A stretch of 26,523 nucleotides of DNA from JANQLU01 sp964434955. GTDB taxonomy: Bacteria > Planctomycetota > Planctomycetia > Pirellulales > Pirellulaceae. Shown piece by piece: positions 9,416 to 16,987 of this stretch; the first letter of the stretch is position 1; the number at the start of each line of letters is the position of its first letter. The stretch is from positions 1 through 26,523 of the forward strand of contig CAYSXI010000061.1 in the NCBI GenBank assembly GCA_964434955.1, read 5' to 3'. The notes below the pieces were generated by a model. It made no database searches and had not been told where the DNA came from. It worked only from the letters and a program-made list of their open reading frames with translations. Both the position numbers and the translations under genes were made by a program.

Positions 9416-10354
9416 TTATTTGCTTGTTTCGAATTCGGATGCGACTTTTCGAGTCTCCGCTACATCCAGGTTCACCTGTTGAACTAATTTTTCCAGAGAA
9501 TCGAATTCATGGATACCGCGAAGCCGGCTGACGAAGTCGACTTCAAGGACTTGTCCGTAAATCGTGCTCTCAAAGTCGAGAATGTGGACCTCAACCTTCG
9601 CAGTATATTCCTGAAATGTCGGATTCGGACCGATGTGAATCGCGGCCCAATGAGATTGATCACTGACAAATGCGCGACCCGCGTAGACGCCCGGTGCGGG
9701 AATCAAGGTGTCTATTGCATCCAGGTTGGCGGTCGGGAACCCAATTTGTTTTCCGCGCGACGCGCCGTGAGTGACCATTCCTCGAATGCGATAAGGCTCC
9801 GTCAAGAACGATCGTGCTTTGTCGATTTCACCTTCTTTGATCAAATGGCGTATTCGACTGCTCGATATCAGTTGTGAGCCGGATTCCTCTGGCTGAACGA
9901 TATCCAATTCGATCGTGTTCTGTTCACATAGCTGTCGAAGCTTTTCTGTATCGCCGGCACGCCCTTTCCCGAAATAGAAATTCGGCCCTTCAACCATCGC
10001 CGTTGCCGCAACCTTGTCGATCACAATTTTTTGAAAGAACTCGGCATACTCCAGTTCCAGGAGTGCTTGATCTGTCGGATAAGCAATCATCGCGTCCACG
10101 CCAATTCGCGAAAGCAATTCCGCTTTGCGGTAAGTCCAGGTTAAAGGAGGCGGTGCCTCATTGGGGCGGAGCAGCCTGACTGGATGCGGGTCGAAGGTGA
10201 AAACGATTGCCGGCCCGTTACTTTTTTCGGCAAAGTCCTTGAGTTTGCCAATCAGCTTTGCATGGCCGCTGTGAACGCCATCGAAATTGCCGATGGAAAG
10301 AGCGCCGCCTTTGAGGCGATCCGGAAACTCCTGAAGTGATCGAAAAAGTTCCAA
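9416..10354 (-). CDS. ribF: Bifunctional riboflavin kinase / FAD synthetase
   Basis: It makes FMN from riboflavin and ATP, then FAD from FMN and ATP. From the proposed TTG at 10352-10354 it has 312 residues, in the normal range. The N-terminal adenylyltransferase domain has GNFDGVHSGH (22-31) and SSSRIR (164-169); the C-terminal flavokinase domain has the GKQIGFPTANL motif (about 201-211) and EVHILDF (255-261). The frame extends 13 codons further to another TTG (10391-10393), but no ATG is available. The shorter start is preferred because GGAG lies 5 bases before it and because family members usually begin about 20 residues before the GNFDGVH motif. This leaves 10 bases after the kinase TGA, suggesting translational coupling. 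Confidence 0.92.
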   Translation of the reverse strand: MELFRSLQEFPDRLKGGALSIGNFDGVHSGHAKLIGKLKDFAEKSNGPAIVFTFDPHPVRLLRPNEAPPPLTWTYRKAELLSRIGVDAMIAYPTDQALLELEYAEFFQKIVIDKVAATAMVEGPNFYFGKGRAGDTEKLRQLCEQNTIELDIVQPEESGSQLISSSRIRHLIKEGEIDKARSFLTEPYRIRGMVTHGASRGKQIGFPTANLDAIDTLIPAPGVYAGRAFVSDQSHWAAIHIGPNPTFQEYTAKVEVHILDFESTIYGQVLEVDFVSRLRGIHEFDSLEKLVQQVNLDVAETRKVASEFETSK

Positions 10355-10359
10355 AGCTG

Positions 10360-10363
10360 CTCC
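10360..10363 (-). promoter_or_regulatory. Shine-Dalgarno site that sets the ribF TTG start
   Basis: On the minus strand GGAG is followed by CAGCT and then TTG. It sits immediately after the TGA (10365-10367) of the histidine kinase gene, so a ribosome finishing the kinase would be well placed to start ribF. Confidence 0.6.
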
Positions 10364-10364
10364 G

Positions 10365-11069
10365 TCAAATTCGTTTCGGCGTTGGAAACTCAAGCGTAAA
10401 CTGGGTGCCTTGGCCTGTTTCGCTTTTGACGTTGATCAGCGCACCGTGCGCCTCAATGATTTTCTTGGCCGTGGGTAAACCAAGCCCTGAGCCGTTCTCC
10501 TTGTTGGTGTAGAACGGTTGAAACATGTTGATTAGCGTTTCGTGCGACATTCCGCAGCCATTATCGATCAAATCCAACGCGACACCTGTGCGCGTGATTC
10601 GCGTTCTCGCGACCAGTTGCCCGCCAGTCGGCATTGCCTCCAATGCGTTCTTGATCAAGTTGACCAGGGCTGCCTGCAGTTTTTGGCTGTCCATCATCAC
10701 GCCGGGGAGGTCCGCATCCAGGTAGCGGACAATCTCGACTCCTTGATCCAGAGCCTGGTCGGCATAGAAATCGAGTACATGTTCCACTTGCTCGTTTAAA
10801 TTGCCCGCTTTCAAACGGAGCTTTTTTGATTTCGCAAATTCGCGGAAGTCTTTGAGCAGGTTGTCCAAGCGGGAACATTGGCGATTGATCAAATCCAGCT
10901 TCTTCAATGCGCGGCGGGCTTCGGGAGTCGCGACGCTTTCAAAATCATCGGCCAAGTTCTCGATCGTCATCCGAATGACCGAAAGCGGATTTTTGATCTC
11001 GTGAACCAGCACCCGCAACTGGTCCAATTCAGATTCGTCGGAGTTCTGATTTTCGTGGGGGTCCGACAT
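10365..11069 (-). CDS. Soluble sensor-less histidine kinase (HisKA + HATPase_c)
   Basis: The protein has only 234 residues and no membrane segment or recognisable sensor. After 14 charged residues comes the dimerisation/phosphoacceptor helix with LVHEIKNPLS (21-30, His23). The ATP-binding domain has the N box (NLIKNALEAM, 137-146), the G1 box DNGCG (169-173), an F box near FQPFYT (183-188) and the G2 box GSGLGLPTAKKI (193-204). All key residues are present, so it should autophosphorylate in the cytoplasm. No response regulator is encoded nearby. It follows a terminator after pnp and lies 10 bases before ribF, so it heads the kinase-ribF-nrnA unit. An orphan kinase controlled through a partner protein is the simplest reading; a link to flavin metabolism is only a guess from position. 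The start is ATG 11067-11069, with no visible Shine-Dalgarno site. Confidence 0.85.
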   Translation of the reverse strand: MSDPHENQNSDESELDQLRVLVHEIKNPLSVIRMTIENLADDFESVATPEARRALKKLDLINRQCSRLDNLLKDFREFAKSKKLRLKAGNLNEQVEHVLDFYADQALDQGVEIVRYLDADLPGVMMDSQKLQAALVNLIKNALEAMPTGGQLVARTRITRTGVALDLIDNGCGMSHETLINMFQPFYTNKENGSGLGLPTAKKIIEAHGALINVKSETGQGTQFTLEFPTPKRI

Positions 11070-11101
11070 AACAGATAGAAACGATCGAATGAGGGCTCAA
11101 C

Positions 11102-11138
11102 AAAAAATAAGTGGCCCAATCTCAATGACGGGGCCACT
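11102..11138 (-). terminator. Rho-independent terminator after pnp
   Basis: On the minus strand the stem AGTGGCCC (11131-11138) pairs perfectly with GGGCCACT (11110-11117) across a 13-base loop and is followed by TATTTTTTG. It lies about 100 bases after the pnp stop and 33 bases before the kinase start, so the kinase-ribF-nrnA genes probably have their own promoter or depend on read-through. Confidence 0.82.
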
Positions 11139-11240
11139 CCAGTTTAATTTCTTTGAGCGAATGGGCATATGGTTGCGGCCGATTCGCAGTTAGCCATCAA
11201 CCGACGATTCCAAAGTCCCGGAGCTTGGGCAAGCAGTCGT

Positions 11241-13655
11241 TTAGTAACGACGTCCTCCGCCTCCGCCGCCGCCACCGTTTCGGTTTCCGCGACCACGTCC
11301 TCCGCCTCCGCCACCGCTGCCTTGACGGTTACCGCCCCGTTGATGTCGTCGAGGTGCGCGTCCTCCGCCTCCTCCTCCGCCACCGCTACGGCCGCCTCGG
11401 CCACCACGGCCTTCGTTGCGATCATTCCGGTCACGTCGCCCGCCTCGATCGCCTCGATCACCCCGATCTCCGCGGTCGCCTTCGTTACGATCGTAATCCT
11501 GGTCACCATCGAAGTCGTCGTCGAAGCCTTCGTCATCGTTCTCGGTCGCGAACTCATCTTCGAGTCCAAGTTCCTGCAAAGCGGCACGTCGACTCAGTTT
11601 GACTCGGTCCTGGCCATCGATATCAATGACCTTGACCTTCATTTCATCACCGACTTCGCAAACCTGCGAAACGTCCGAAATGTAGCCATTCGACAATTCA
11701 CTGATGTGGCACAAGCCGTCGCGGCCGGGAAGGATTTCAACAAATGCGCCGAAATCAGTAATGCTGCTGACGGTTCCGTCGTAGATCTTGTCCATCTGAA
11801 CCGAGGCGGTGCAGGCTTCGACTTCCGCTCGAGCTCGGTCGGCCATTTCGCCATCCTGACTGGCAATCGTGACGATTCCTTCGTCGTTGACTTCGATGAC
11901 TGTGTCAGTCGACTCCTGAATCTGTCGGATGTTCTTGCCACCTGGGCCGATCAACATGCCGATCTTCTCAGGATCGATTTCAATCTGGATCAGGCGTGGA
12001 GCAAACTCGGACAATTCCTGGCGAGGTTTGGCAACGGTCGTGATGATCTTTCGCAAAATCTCGATTCGTGCTTCACGTGACTGGCTCAGCGTTGCACGAA
12101 TGATCTCAAAACTGATTCCACGCATCTTCAGGTCAAGTTGGATGCCCGTGATTCCGCGTTGCGTACCCGCAATTTTGAAATCCATGTCGCCAAAGTGATC
12201 TTCTTCGCCAAGGATGTCCGTCAGCAACGTCCACTTGTCTTCCGATTCGTAGACCAGGCCAACGGAAATTCCCGCAACGGGATTCGTAATACTGACACCT
12301 GCCGCCATCAATCCCAATGTCGCTCCACAAACCGAGGCCATCGAGCTTGAACCGTTGGACTCCGTAATATCGGAGATGACGCGAATCGTGTAAGGGAATA
12401 CCTCCGGATCCGGAAGGATGGGCTTCACACTTCGTTCGGCCAGGGCACCGTGGCCAATCTCACGTCGTCCAGGACCACGGATCGGTCGGCATTCGCCAAC
12501 GGAGAAAGATGGGAAATTGTAATCGAGCATGAATTTCTTCGAGTACTCTTCAAACAATCCATCAACTTTTTGTTCGTCTCGTTGAGTTCCAAGCGTGACG
12601 GAAATCAATGCCTGGGTTTCGCCACGTTGGAAAACGGCAGAGCCGTGAACCCGTTTTGGAAGAACATCAATCTCGCAATGAATGTCGCGAAGCGTTTTGG
12701 AATCTCGGCCATCCGAACGGGTGCCCGAAAGGATCAAATCGCGAACGACCAACTCTTCCAAGTCGTGCCAGGTATGGAAGAACTCAGGTTCGGTTATTGC
12801 ACCTTCAGCGTTCGCATCTGGAATCAACTCGGCTCGAGCCCGTTCTTTTAACCCGCCGACGGCATCGGCACGATCCTGTTTCCCAGGGATCTTTTTGGCG
12901 GTCAGGAAGTCGTTGTAATAGGCATCCTTGATGCGGTTGAACAGCTCGCTGTTGTCATAAGCTTCGAACTCAACGTCTTTCGGAGATACTTTCTCGCGAA
13001 GCTCGATCTGCATCTCGCAGATTTCCTTGATCACCGAGTGAGCGTATTCGATGGCTTCCATCATTTGCTCTTCTGGCATTTCGCGAGCAAAGCCTTCGAT
13101 CATTGTTACGGCACTCGCGGTACCCGAAACCACCAGGTCCAACTCGCTTTCCTCCAATTGGTCATGGGAAGGCAAGGCAACCAGTTTGCCGTCCACGGAA
13201 CCGATCCGAACCGAAGCAACCGGTTCAGGAAACGGAAGGCCAGAAATGAAAACGCCAGCTGAAACGCCATTCATCGCCAACATGTCGCCGTCGTTTTGAC
13301 GATCACTAGCAAGGACGATGGCTTGGCACTGGACTTCTTCCAAAAAGCCTTTGGCGAACATGGGACGAATGGGACGGTCGATCAGTCGGGCCGTCAACGT
13401 TTCCTTGGTACTGGGGCGACCTTCTCGTTTGATGAATCCGCCCGGGAATTTACCCGCGGCACTGGTTCGTTCTCGATAGTCACAAGTCAAAGGGAAAAAG
13501 TCAGTTCCCGGACGTGCGGGGCCCGTGGCAATCGCATTCATCACGACCGTTTCGCCATACTGCACCATCACACAGGCCGCTGCCTGTTTGGCCAAAAAGC
13601 CAGTCTCAAATGATAAAACCTGATCGCCAATTTTTCTTTCAACACGAATTTTCAT
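11241..13655 (-). CDS. pnp: Polyribonucleotide nucleotidyltransferase (PNPase) with RGG-rich tail
   Basis: PNPase degrades RNA 3'-to-5' by phosphorolysis as a trimer. The 804 residues hold a first RNase PH-like core (about 10-145), an alpha-helical linker, a catalytic second core (about 315-545) with GPGRREIGHGALAERS (394-409) and the acidic EDHFGDMDFK (485-494), a KH domain (about 556-615) with GPGG at 570-573, and an S1 domain (about 622-690) with SSITDFGAFVEI. E. coli PNPase has 711 residues. Here about 100 extra residues (705-804, bases 11244-11543) form an acidic segment (DDEGFDDDFDGDQD), four GDR repeats, and RGG and Gly-rich tracts ending GRRY. The tail is probably a flexible RNA- or protein-binding arm. 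The start is ATG 13653-13655. rpsO lies 304 bases upstream on the same strand, as in most bacteria. Confidence 0.96.
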   Translation of the reverse strand: MKIRVERKIGDQVLSFETGFLAKQAAACVMVQYGETVVMNAIATGPARPGTDFFPLTCDYRERTSAAGKFPGGFIKREGRPSTKETLTARLIDRPIRPMFAKGFLEEVQCQAIVLASDRQNDGDMLAMNGVSAGVFISGLPFPEPVASVRIGSVDGKLVALPSHDQLEESELDLVVSGTASAVTMIEGFAREMPEEQMMEAIEYAHSVIKEICEMQIELREKVSPKDVEFEAYDNSELFNRIKDAYYNDFLTAKKIPGKQDRADAVGGLKERARAELIPDANAEGAITEPEFFHTWHDLEELVVRDLILSGTRSDGRDSKTLRDIHCEIDVLPKRVHGSAVFQRGETQALISVTLGTQRDEQKVDGLFEEYSKKFMLDYNFPSFSVGECRPIRGPGRREIGHGALAERSVKPILPDPEVFPYTIRVISDITESNGSSSMASVCGATLGLMAAGVSITNPVAGISVGLVYESEDKWTLLTDILGEEDHFGDMDFKIAGTQRGITGIQLDLKMRGISFEIIRATLSQSREARIEILRKIITTVAKPRQELSEFAPRLIQIEIDPEKIGMLIGPGGKNIRQIQESTDTVIEVNDEGIVTIASQDGEMADRARAEVEACTASVQMDKIYDGTVSSITDFGAFVEILPGRDGLCHISELSNGYISDVSQVCEVGDEMKVKVIDIDGQDRVKLSRRAALQELGLEDEFATENDDEGFDDDFDGDQDYDRNEGDRGDRGDRGDRGGRRDRNDRNEGRGGRGGRSGGGGGGGGRAPRRHQRGGNRQGSGGGGGGRGRGNRNGGGGGGGGRRY

Positions 13656-13712
13656 TTTCTACCTACAAACTTTCTCAAAGTTACAATTTCTGATTTCTAT
13701 CTTTTTCTCGTT

Positions 13713-13736
13713 CTTTCAATCGGACTTTCAATCGGA
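13713..13736. repeat. 12-bp tandem duplication upstream of pnp
   Basis: CTTTCAATCGGA occurs twice in direct succession (13713-13724 and 13725-13736), identical in both copies, about 60 bases before the pnp start. Confidence 0.85.
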
Positions 13737-13927
13737 ATCGTTCGAAGCTGTCGCAGCCAAGACCACGACGCGCACCACGTGACGCACACGTAAAACAAGC
13801 AAGACTGCAGACAGCTATTCTGCGACGACCTTCGGCGCAAACCGAACTAAGAAATCGTGCGATTCTTACAAAAGAAATGTTGCCAGATTTGGCAATCATC
13901 GGTCGCGAGTGATGCGCTACAATGCAA

Positions 13928-13951
13928 GCCGCGCAAGCGTTCAGGCGCGGC
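13928..13951 (-). promoter_or_regulatory. GC-rich hairpin just after rpsO
   Basis: The inverted repeat GCCGCGC (13928-13934) / GCGCGGC (13945-13951) forms a perfect 7-bp stem with a 10-base loop, beginning 8 bases after the rpsO stop codon. No T-run follows on the minus strand, so it is not a standard terminator; protection of the rpsO 3' end or RNase processing is more likely. Confidence 0.55.
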
Positions 13952-13959
13952 AACAAAAA

Positions 13960-14229
13960 CTACTTACGAATTCCAAGCTTTCCAATGATATCAAGGTAAC
14001 GCTGCGCGTCCGTGTCTCGAAGATAATCGAGCAAGCGGCGTCGACGCGAAACCATTCCCAACAAACCACGACGGGTGGAATAGTCTTTCTTATGCGACTT
14101 CATATGTTCCGTCAGGTTGTTAATGCGCTCCGTCAAAATCGCAATCTGAACCTCGGGAGAACCCGTGTCACTTTGCTCTCGTTTGAACTGGTCGACTAAT
14201 TCTGTTTTTCTTTCTTTCGTAATCGTCAT
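13960..14229 (-). CDS. rpsO: 30S ribosomal protein S15
   Basis: The 89 residues match the whole family length. Recognisable family segments include the N-terminal helix, DTGSPEVQIAILTERI (21-36), the LTEHMKSHKKDYSTRRGLL region (39-57) that contacts 16S rRNA, and the C-terminal SRRRRLLDYLRDTDAQRY (61-78). S15 binds the central domain of 16S rRNA early in assembly of the small subunit and also makes a bridge to the large subunit. The start ATG at 14227-14229 has AGGAAA about 7 bases upstream. It is the first gene of the minus-strand rpsO-pnp pair, the order found in most bacteria. Confidence 0.97.
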   Translation of the reverse strand: MTITKERKTELVDQFKREQSDTGSPEVQIAILTERINNLTEHMKSHKKDYSTRRGLLGMVSRRRRLLDYLRDTDAQRYLDIIGKLGIRK

Positions 14230-14401
14230 TCAAGTTTCCTGTCATTCGCGGCTCGCCTTTTCGCCGCTCAGTTCGACAACACTCCTTTTTGACCTACAAA
14301 TTGTCCAATTTCCAATTTTCTGCCAAGGCAACAATTTATCCCATCGACTATTTTTTGCAAGGACAAATCGGCGGGTCTTTGTCGTGGGTCGGTGATTCAA
14401 C

Positions 14402-14430
14402 AAAAAAAGCCCAGCAAATGTCACTGGGCT
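14402..14430 (-). terminator. Rho-independent terminator of the PEP-CTERM gene
   Basis: On the minus strand the perfect 7-bp stem AGCCCAG/CTGGGCT (14424-14430 with 14408-14414), with a 9-base loop, is followed by seven T. It lies 33 bases after the PEP-CTERM stop and separates that gene from rpsO. Confidence 0.88.
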
Positions 14431-14463
14431 CTGGGAATTTCAAGTATCGGGAATTTTCGGCTT

Positions 14464-15315
14464 CTAGCGACGGCGACGTCGACGTCGAATTGCGAAGCCA
14501 ACCAGTGCCAAAGCACCGAAAATACCTGCCGTTGCAGGCTCTGGAACCGCGTAAACGCTTGACGTGGTGAATGTGTCACCCACGGTCGAAACCGTGAAAT
14601 CCCACTGGAAAGCACCGGTGATATCAACATTCGTCAAGTTCGTCGTGGCATTGTTCAGGTCGTAAGTTTCGTCAATCCGGTCCTTGATGTTCGCGCCAGG
14701 AGAACCGCTCCAGCCCTGAATCTCAAAGGAATCGACATCGTAGCCAATGTGCTGGCCGGAAGTCCCCCCTGGGGTGCTCATGTTCATGGCGGTTTGCCCA
14801 CCGCCGAGATCAACCACGCTGACATCGTCGCCGCCAAATCCGTCCATTGCGGTGTCAAAGTAGTGAAAAATGCTCAAAGAGCCTGCACCATCATTGAAGG
14901 CACCGGAATTTACGTATTCTGCAGTGAAATCAAAGCTGACTTTTGGGCGGCCGCCTGGGCTCGTCGAAACCGCAATATCAATGGTGAAATCGAAAAGTGG
15001 AGTCGCATCCCAAATCGATCCAAATCCGAAAGTGATTGACGCGTTATCGCCGTTATTAACCACGTTGAATTCATCGGCTGAGCTCAAAAGTCGTTCAACT
15101 TGAGTTGGGCCGCCAAGGTCCTGGCCGTCTTGAAATCGGACAACCCAGATGTCTTCAAACAGCGAATCCGCAACGCCGGTCGAAGTCAGATTCGACGAGC
15201 TATTTAGGGGATCCCAAGTGTAGGATGACGTCCCATCGGTAATGGTGACTTGAGCATTTGCGGTGCTGGCAAAGACGCCAAACGCAAACAAAAGAGCGAC
15301 GAGGCAATAACGCAT
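14464..15315 (-). CDS. Secreted PEP-CTERM sorting-domain protein
   Basis: From the ATG at 15313-15315 it has 283 residues; the frame runs upstream without a better start. It begins with a signal peptide (MRYCLVALLFAFGVFASTANAQ) and ends with the classic sorting tail: VPEPATAG (257-264), a hydrophobic helix and seven arginines. Such tails are cut and anchored by an exosortase, so the protein is expected at the cell surface or in an extracellular matrix. The region between is rich in Asp, Gly, Ser, Thr and aromatic residues and looks like beta-structure, without a named domain. It appears to be a single-gene unit with its own promoter, a leader of about 200 bases and a terminator. No exosortase gene is in the window. 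Confidence 0.88.
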   Translation of the reverse strand: MRYCLVALLFAFGVFASTANAQVTITDGTSSYTWDPLNSSSNLTSTGVADSLFEDIWVVRFQDGQDLGGPTQVERLLSSADEFNVVNNGDNASITFGFGSIWDATPLFDFTIDIAVSTSPGGRPKVSFDFTAEYVNSGAFNDGAGSLSIFHYFDTAMDGFGGDDVSVVDLGGGQTAMNMSTPGGTSGQHIGYDVDSFEIQGWSGSPGANIKDRIDETYDLNNATTNLTNVDITGAFQWDFTVSTVGDTFTTSSVYAVPEPATAGIFGALALVGFAIRRRRRRR

Positions 15316-15343
15316 GATGCAATTCCCAATGTTGAAATGAATC

Positions 15344-15380
15344 TTTGTTTCAACCCTGATGGGTTTCCCAATGAAACAAA
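15344..15380 (-). promoter_or_regulatory. Inverted repeat in the leader of the PEP-CTERM gene
   Basis: TTTGTTTCA (15344-15352) and TGAAACAAA (15372-15380) form a perfect 9-bp stem. Inside it ACCC/GGGT (15353-15364) can form a second small stem. The element ends 28 bases before the start codon, inside the predicted transcript, and could act on translation or be a protein-binding palindrome. Confidence 0.5.
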
Positions 15381-15525
15381 AACCCGACTTACTTTTCCCA
15401 GCCAATCTGCAAACCAATTTTTGCAAATGGCGAAGGCTTGTTTATCAAAAGTCCATTTCCCAAAAACCAAATGTCCAGCCCGGATTTGTCGGACCTCCAG
15501 TGACTTTGGTTACATTCCGCCCACT

Positions 15526-15554
15526 ATATTAATTGCCCGTTAAGGCCTTCACAA
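15526..15554 (-). promoter_or_regulatory. Sigma-70-type promoter for the PEP-CTERM gene
   Basis: On the minus strand TTGTGA (-35, at 15549-15554) and TAATAT (-10, at 15526-15531) are separated by exactly 17 bases. The predicted RNA would start near 15519 and carry a leader of about 200 bases before the ATG at 15315. The site lies between the clpX terminator and the gene. Confidence 0.55.
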
Positions 15555-15635
15555 TTATTAAATTTGAAATAATCCGCATTTTCTCACCTGGTTTACCCCT
15601 TGTCTTAAACCCCGTCAGAGGGGTGGTTTTCCAAT

Positions 15636-15672
15636 AAAAAAGCCCTTGGTTTGTGTAACCAAGGGCTTTTTT
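15636..15672. terminator. Bidirectional Rho-independent terminator after clpX
   Basis: A perfect 10-bp stem GCCCTTGGTT (15642-15651) / AACCAAGGGC (15657-15666) with loop TGTGT is flanked by six A on the left and six T on the right, so it can stop transcription on both strands. In use it should end the clpX message, whose stop codon lies 44 bases upstream on the minus strand. Confidence 0.93.
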
Positions 15673-15715
15673 CGTCGGAGTATGCGGCGTTTTGCCAAAC
15701 CTGGGCGTTTTCCGC

Positions 15716-16987
15716 CTAGGCGCTCTTCGTTTCAGGCAAAGAGAAGAGGTCGTTTTTGCCTCGCACGACATTTTCGTCGATGACGTATTGTTTCCCTTTT
15801 TGCTGTTCTGGCAGGTCAAACATGATGTCGAGCATGATTTTCTCCATGATCGAACGCAACCCACGTGCCCCGGTGCCTTTCTCGATAGCCTCGTCAGCAA
15901 TCTCATTGAGAGCTTCATCCGTAAATGTCAGCTCGCAATCTTCCATCTGGAACAGGCTTTCGTACTGCTTGACCAACGCGTTTTTCGGTTCCTGAAGGAC
16001 TCGAACGAGCGATTCCTGGTCCAAGGGCGTCAGGGCCGAAACAACCGGCATCCGACCAACCAGTTCCGGAATCAAACCGAATTCCAGGATGTCGTCGCTG
16101 GTCACTTGAGGAAGAAGCTCACCCAAAGAACGGTCTTCACGGACGGTCGCTTCCTGGCCAAATCCAATGGTTTTTCGGCCCAGCCGTTTGCGGACAATAT
16201 CGTCAACGCCAACAAAGGTTCCGCCGCAGATGAACAGGATGTTGCTGGTGTCGATCTGGATGTACTGCTGCTCCGGGTGTTTGCGTCCACCTTGTGGCGG
16301 AACATTGGCAACGGTCCCTTCCAGCATTTTGAGCAATGCCTGCTGAACGCCTTCTCCTGAAACATCGCGAGTGATCGAGACGTTGTTGCTGGTTTTGCCG
16401 ATCTTGTCGATCTCGTCGATGTAGATCACACCACGCTGAGCGGCTTCGATATCGAAGTCGGCTGCGTGAAGCAGCTTCAGCAATAGGTTCTCGACGTCTT
16501 CGCCAACATAGCCAGCTTCGGTCAGTGTCGTCGCGTCACCGATCGCGAAGGGGACGTTGAGAATGCGAGCCAAGGTTCGAGCCAGAAGGGTCTTACCCGA
16601 TCCAGTTGGTCCAACAAGCAAGATGTTCGACTTGTCGATCTCGACATCCGACCCTTCCCAGCCCAAGCTCAAACGCTTGTAGTGATTGTGAACTGCGACG
16701 CCCAGGACTCGTTTCGCGATTAGTTGCCCAATGACGTATTCGTCCATTTTTTCCACGATTTCACGCGGAGTTGGAATCTTGCCAAAGAGTTTCTTGGACG
16801 GGCCGCGGCGACGTTGCTCCTGCTCCAAAATGGACTGGCAGAGCTCGATACACTCGCCGCAAATGTAGACATCCCCAGGTCCTTCGACCAAAGGACCCAC
16901 GTCTTTGTAGCTTTTCCGGCAAAAGGAACAGAACGCGTTCTTCTTGGTCGAGCTTCCGCGCCGACCGATGTCGTTGCCTCCGGGCAT
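15716..16987 (-). CDS. clpX: ATP-dependent Clp protease ATP-binding subunit ClpX
   Basis: ClpX is a hexameric AAA+ unfoldase that feeds proteins to the ClpP peptidase. The 423 residues match the usual length. In order: the N-terminal zinc-binding domain with C20-x2-C23 and C43-x2-C46; Walker A GPTGSGKT (126-133); pore loop GYVG (159-162); Walker B VIYIDEID (187-194); the RKH pore motif (235-237); the IGF loop that docks on ClpP (274-276); and the sensor-2 region GARGLRS (373-379). All key residues are present. The ATG at 16985-16987 has a strong GAGGAG Shine-Dalgarno site 5-6 bases upstream. clpP, often next to clpX in other bacteria, is not here; the gene appears to be transcribed alone and to end at the terminator at 15636-15672. 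Confidence 0.97.
   Translation of the reverse strand: MPGGNDIGRRGSSTKKNAFCSFCRKSYKDVGPLVEGPGDVYICGECIELCQSILEQEQRRRGPSKKLFGKIPTPREIVEKMDEYVIGQLIAKRVLGVAVHNHYKRLSLGWEGSDVEIDKSNILLVGPTGSGKTLLARTLARILNVPFAIGDATTLTEAGYVGEDVENLLLKLLHAADFDIEAAQRGVIYIDEIDKIGKTSNNVSITRDVSGEGVQQALLKMLEGTVANVPPQGGRKHPEQQYIQIDTSNILFICGGTFVGVDDIVRKRLGRKTIGFGQEATVREDRSLGELLPQVTSDDILEFGLIPELVGRMPVVSALTPLDQESLVRVLQEPKNALVKQYESLFQMEDCELTFTDEALNEIADEAIEKGTGARGLRSIMEKIMLDIMFDLPEQQKGKQYVIDENVVRGKNDLFSLPETKSA

Larger units (their letters stand above)
13656..13959 (-). promoter_or_regulatory. rpsO-pnp intergenic leader with several inverted repeats
   Basis: This 304-base stretch has no credible gene; a 91-codon open frame in it has no recognisable protein features. 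It holds the hairpin at 13928-13951, a smaller inverted repeat TTGCCA/TGGCAA (13880-13895) that on the minus strand is followed by a T-rich run, and an AATCG/CGATT repeat near 13852-13866. Nearest pnp there is a 12-bp tandem duplication (13713-13736). In other bacteria the rpsO-pnp spacer carries processing sites through which PNPase limits its own expression; the same role here is an inference. Confidence 0.4.

Noticed and set aside
10355..10393. RibF start at TTG 10391-10393, giving a 29-base overlap with the kinase gene
   Set aside because: The TTG at 10352-10354 has a GGAG Shine-Dalgarno site 5 bases upstream and matches the usual RibF N-terminal length, so the overlap is probably not real.
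11169..12080. 303-codon open frame antisense to the pnp 3' part
   Set aside because: Ser/Ala-rich translation created by the Gly/Arg repeat DNA of the PNPase tail read backwards; it ends within pnp.
13681..13956. 91-codon open frame between rpsO and pnp
   Set aside because: The product is Cys/Arg-rich without a hydrophobic core or motif, and the region is full of inverted repeats and fits an untranslated spacer better.
15316..15520. Sigma-54 promoter (GG-N10-GC) upstream of the PEP-CTERM gene, as known for some proteobacterial PEP-CTERM genes
   Set aside because: No site with correctly spaced GG and GC elements was found, while a good sigma-70-type promoter is present.
15609..15624. Second hairpin ACCCC/GGGGT beside the clpX terminator
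   Set aside because: Only a 5-bp stem with no clean T-run in either direction; the neighbouring 10-bp terminator explains the site.
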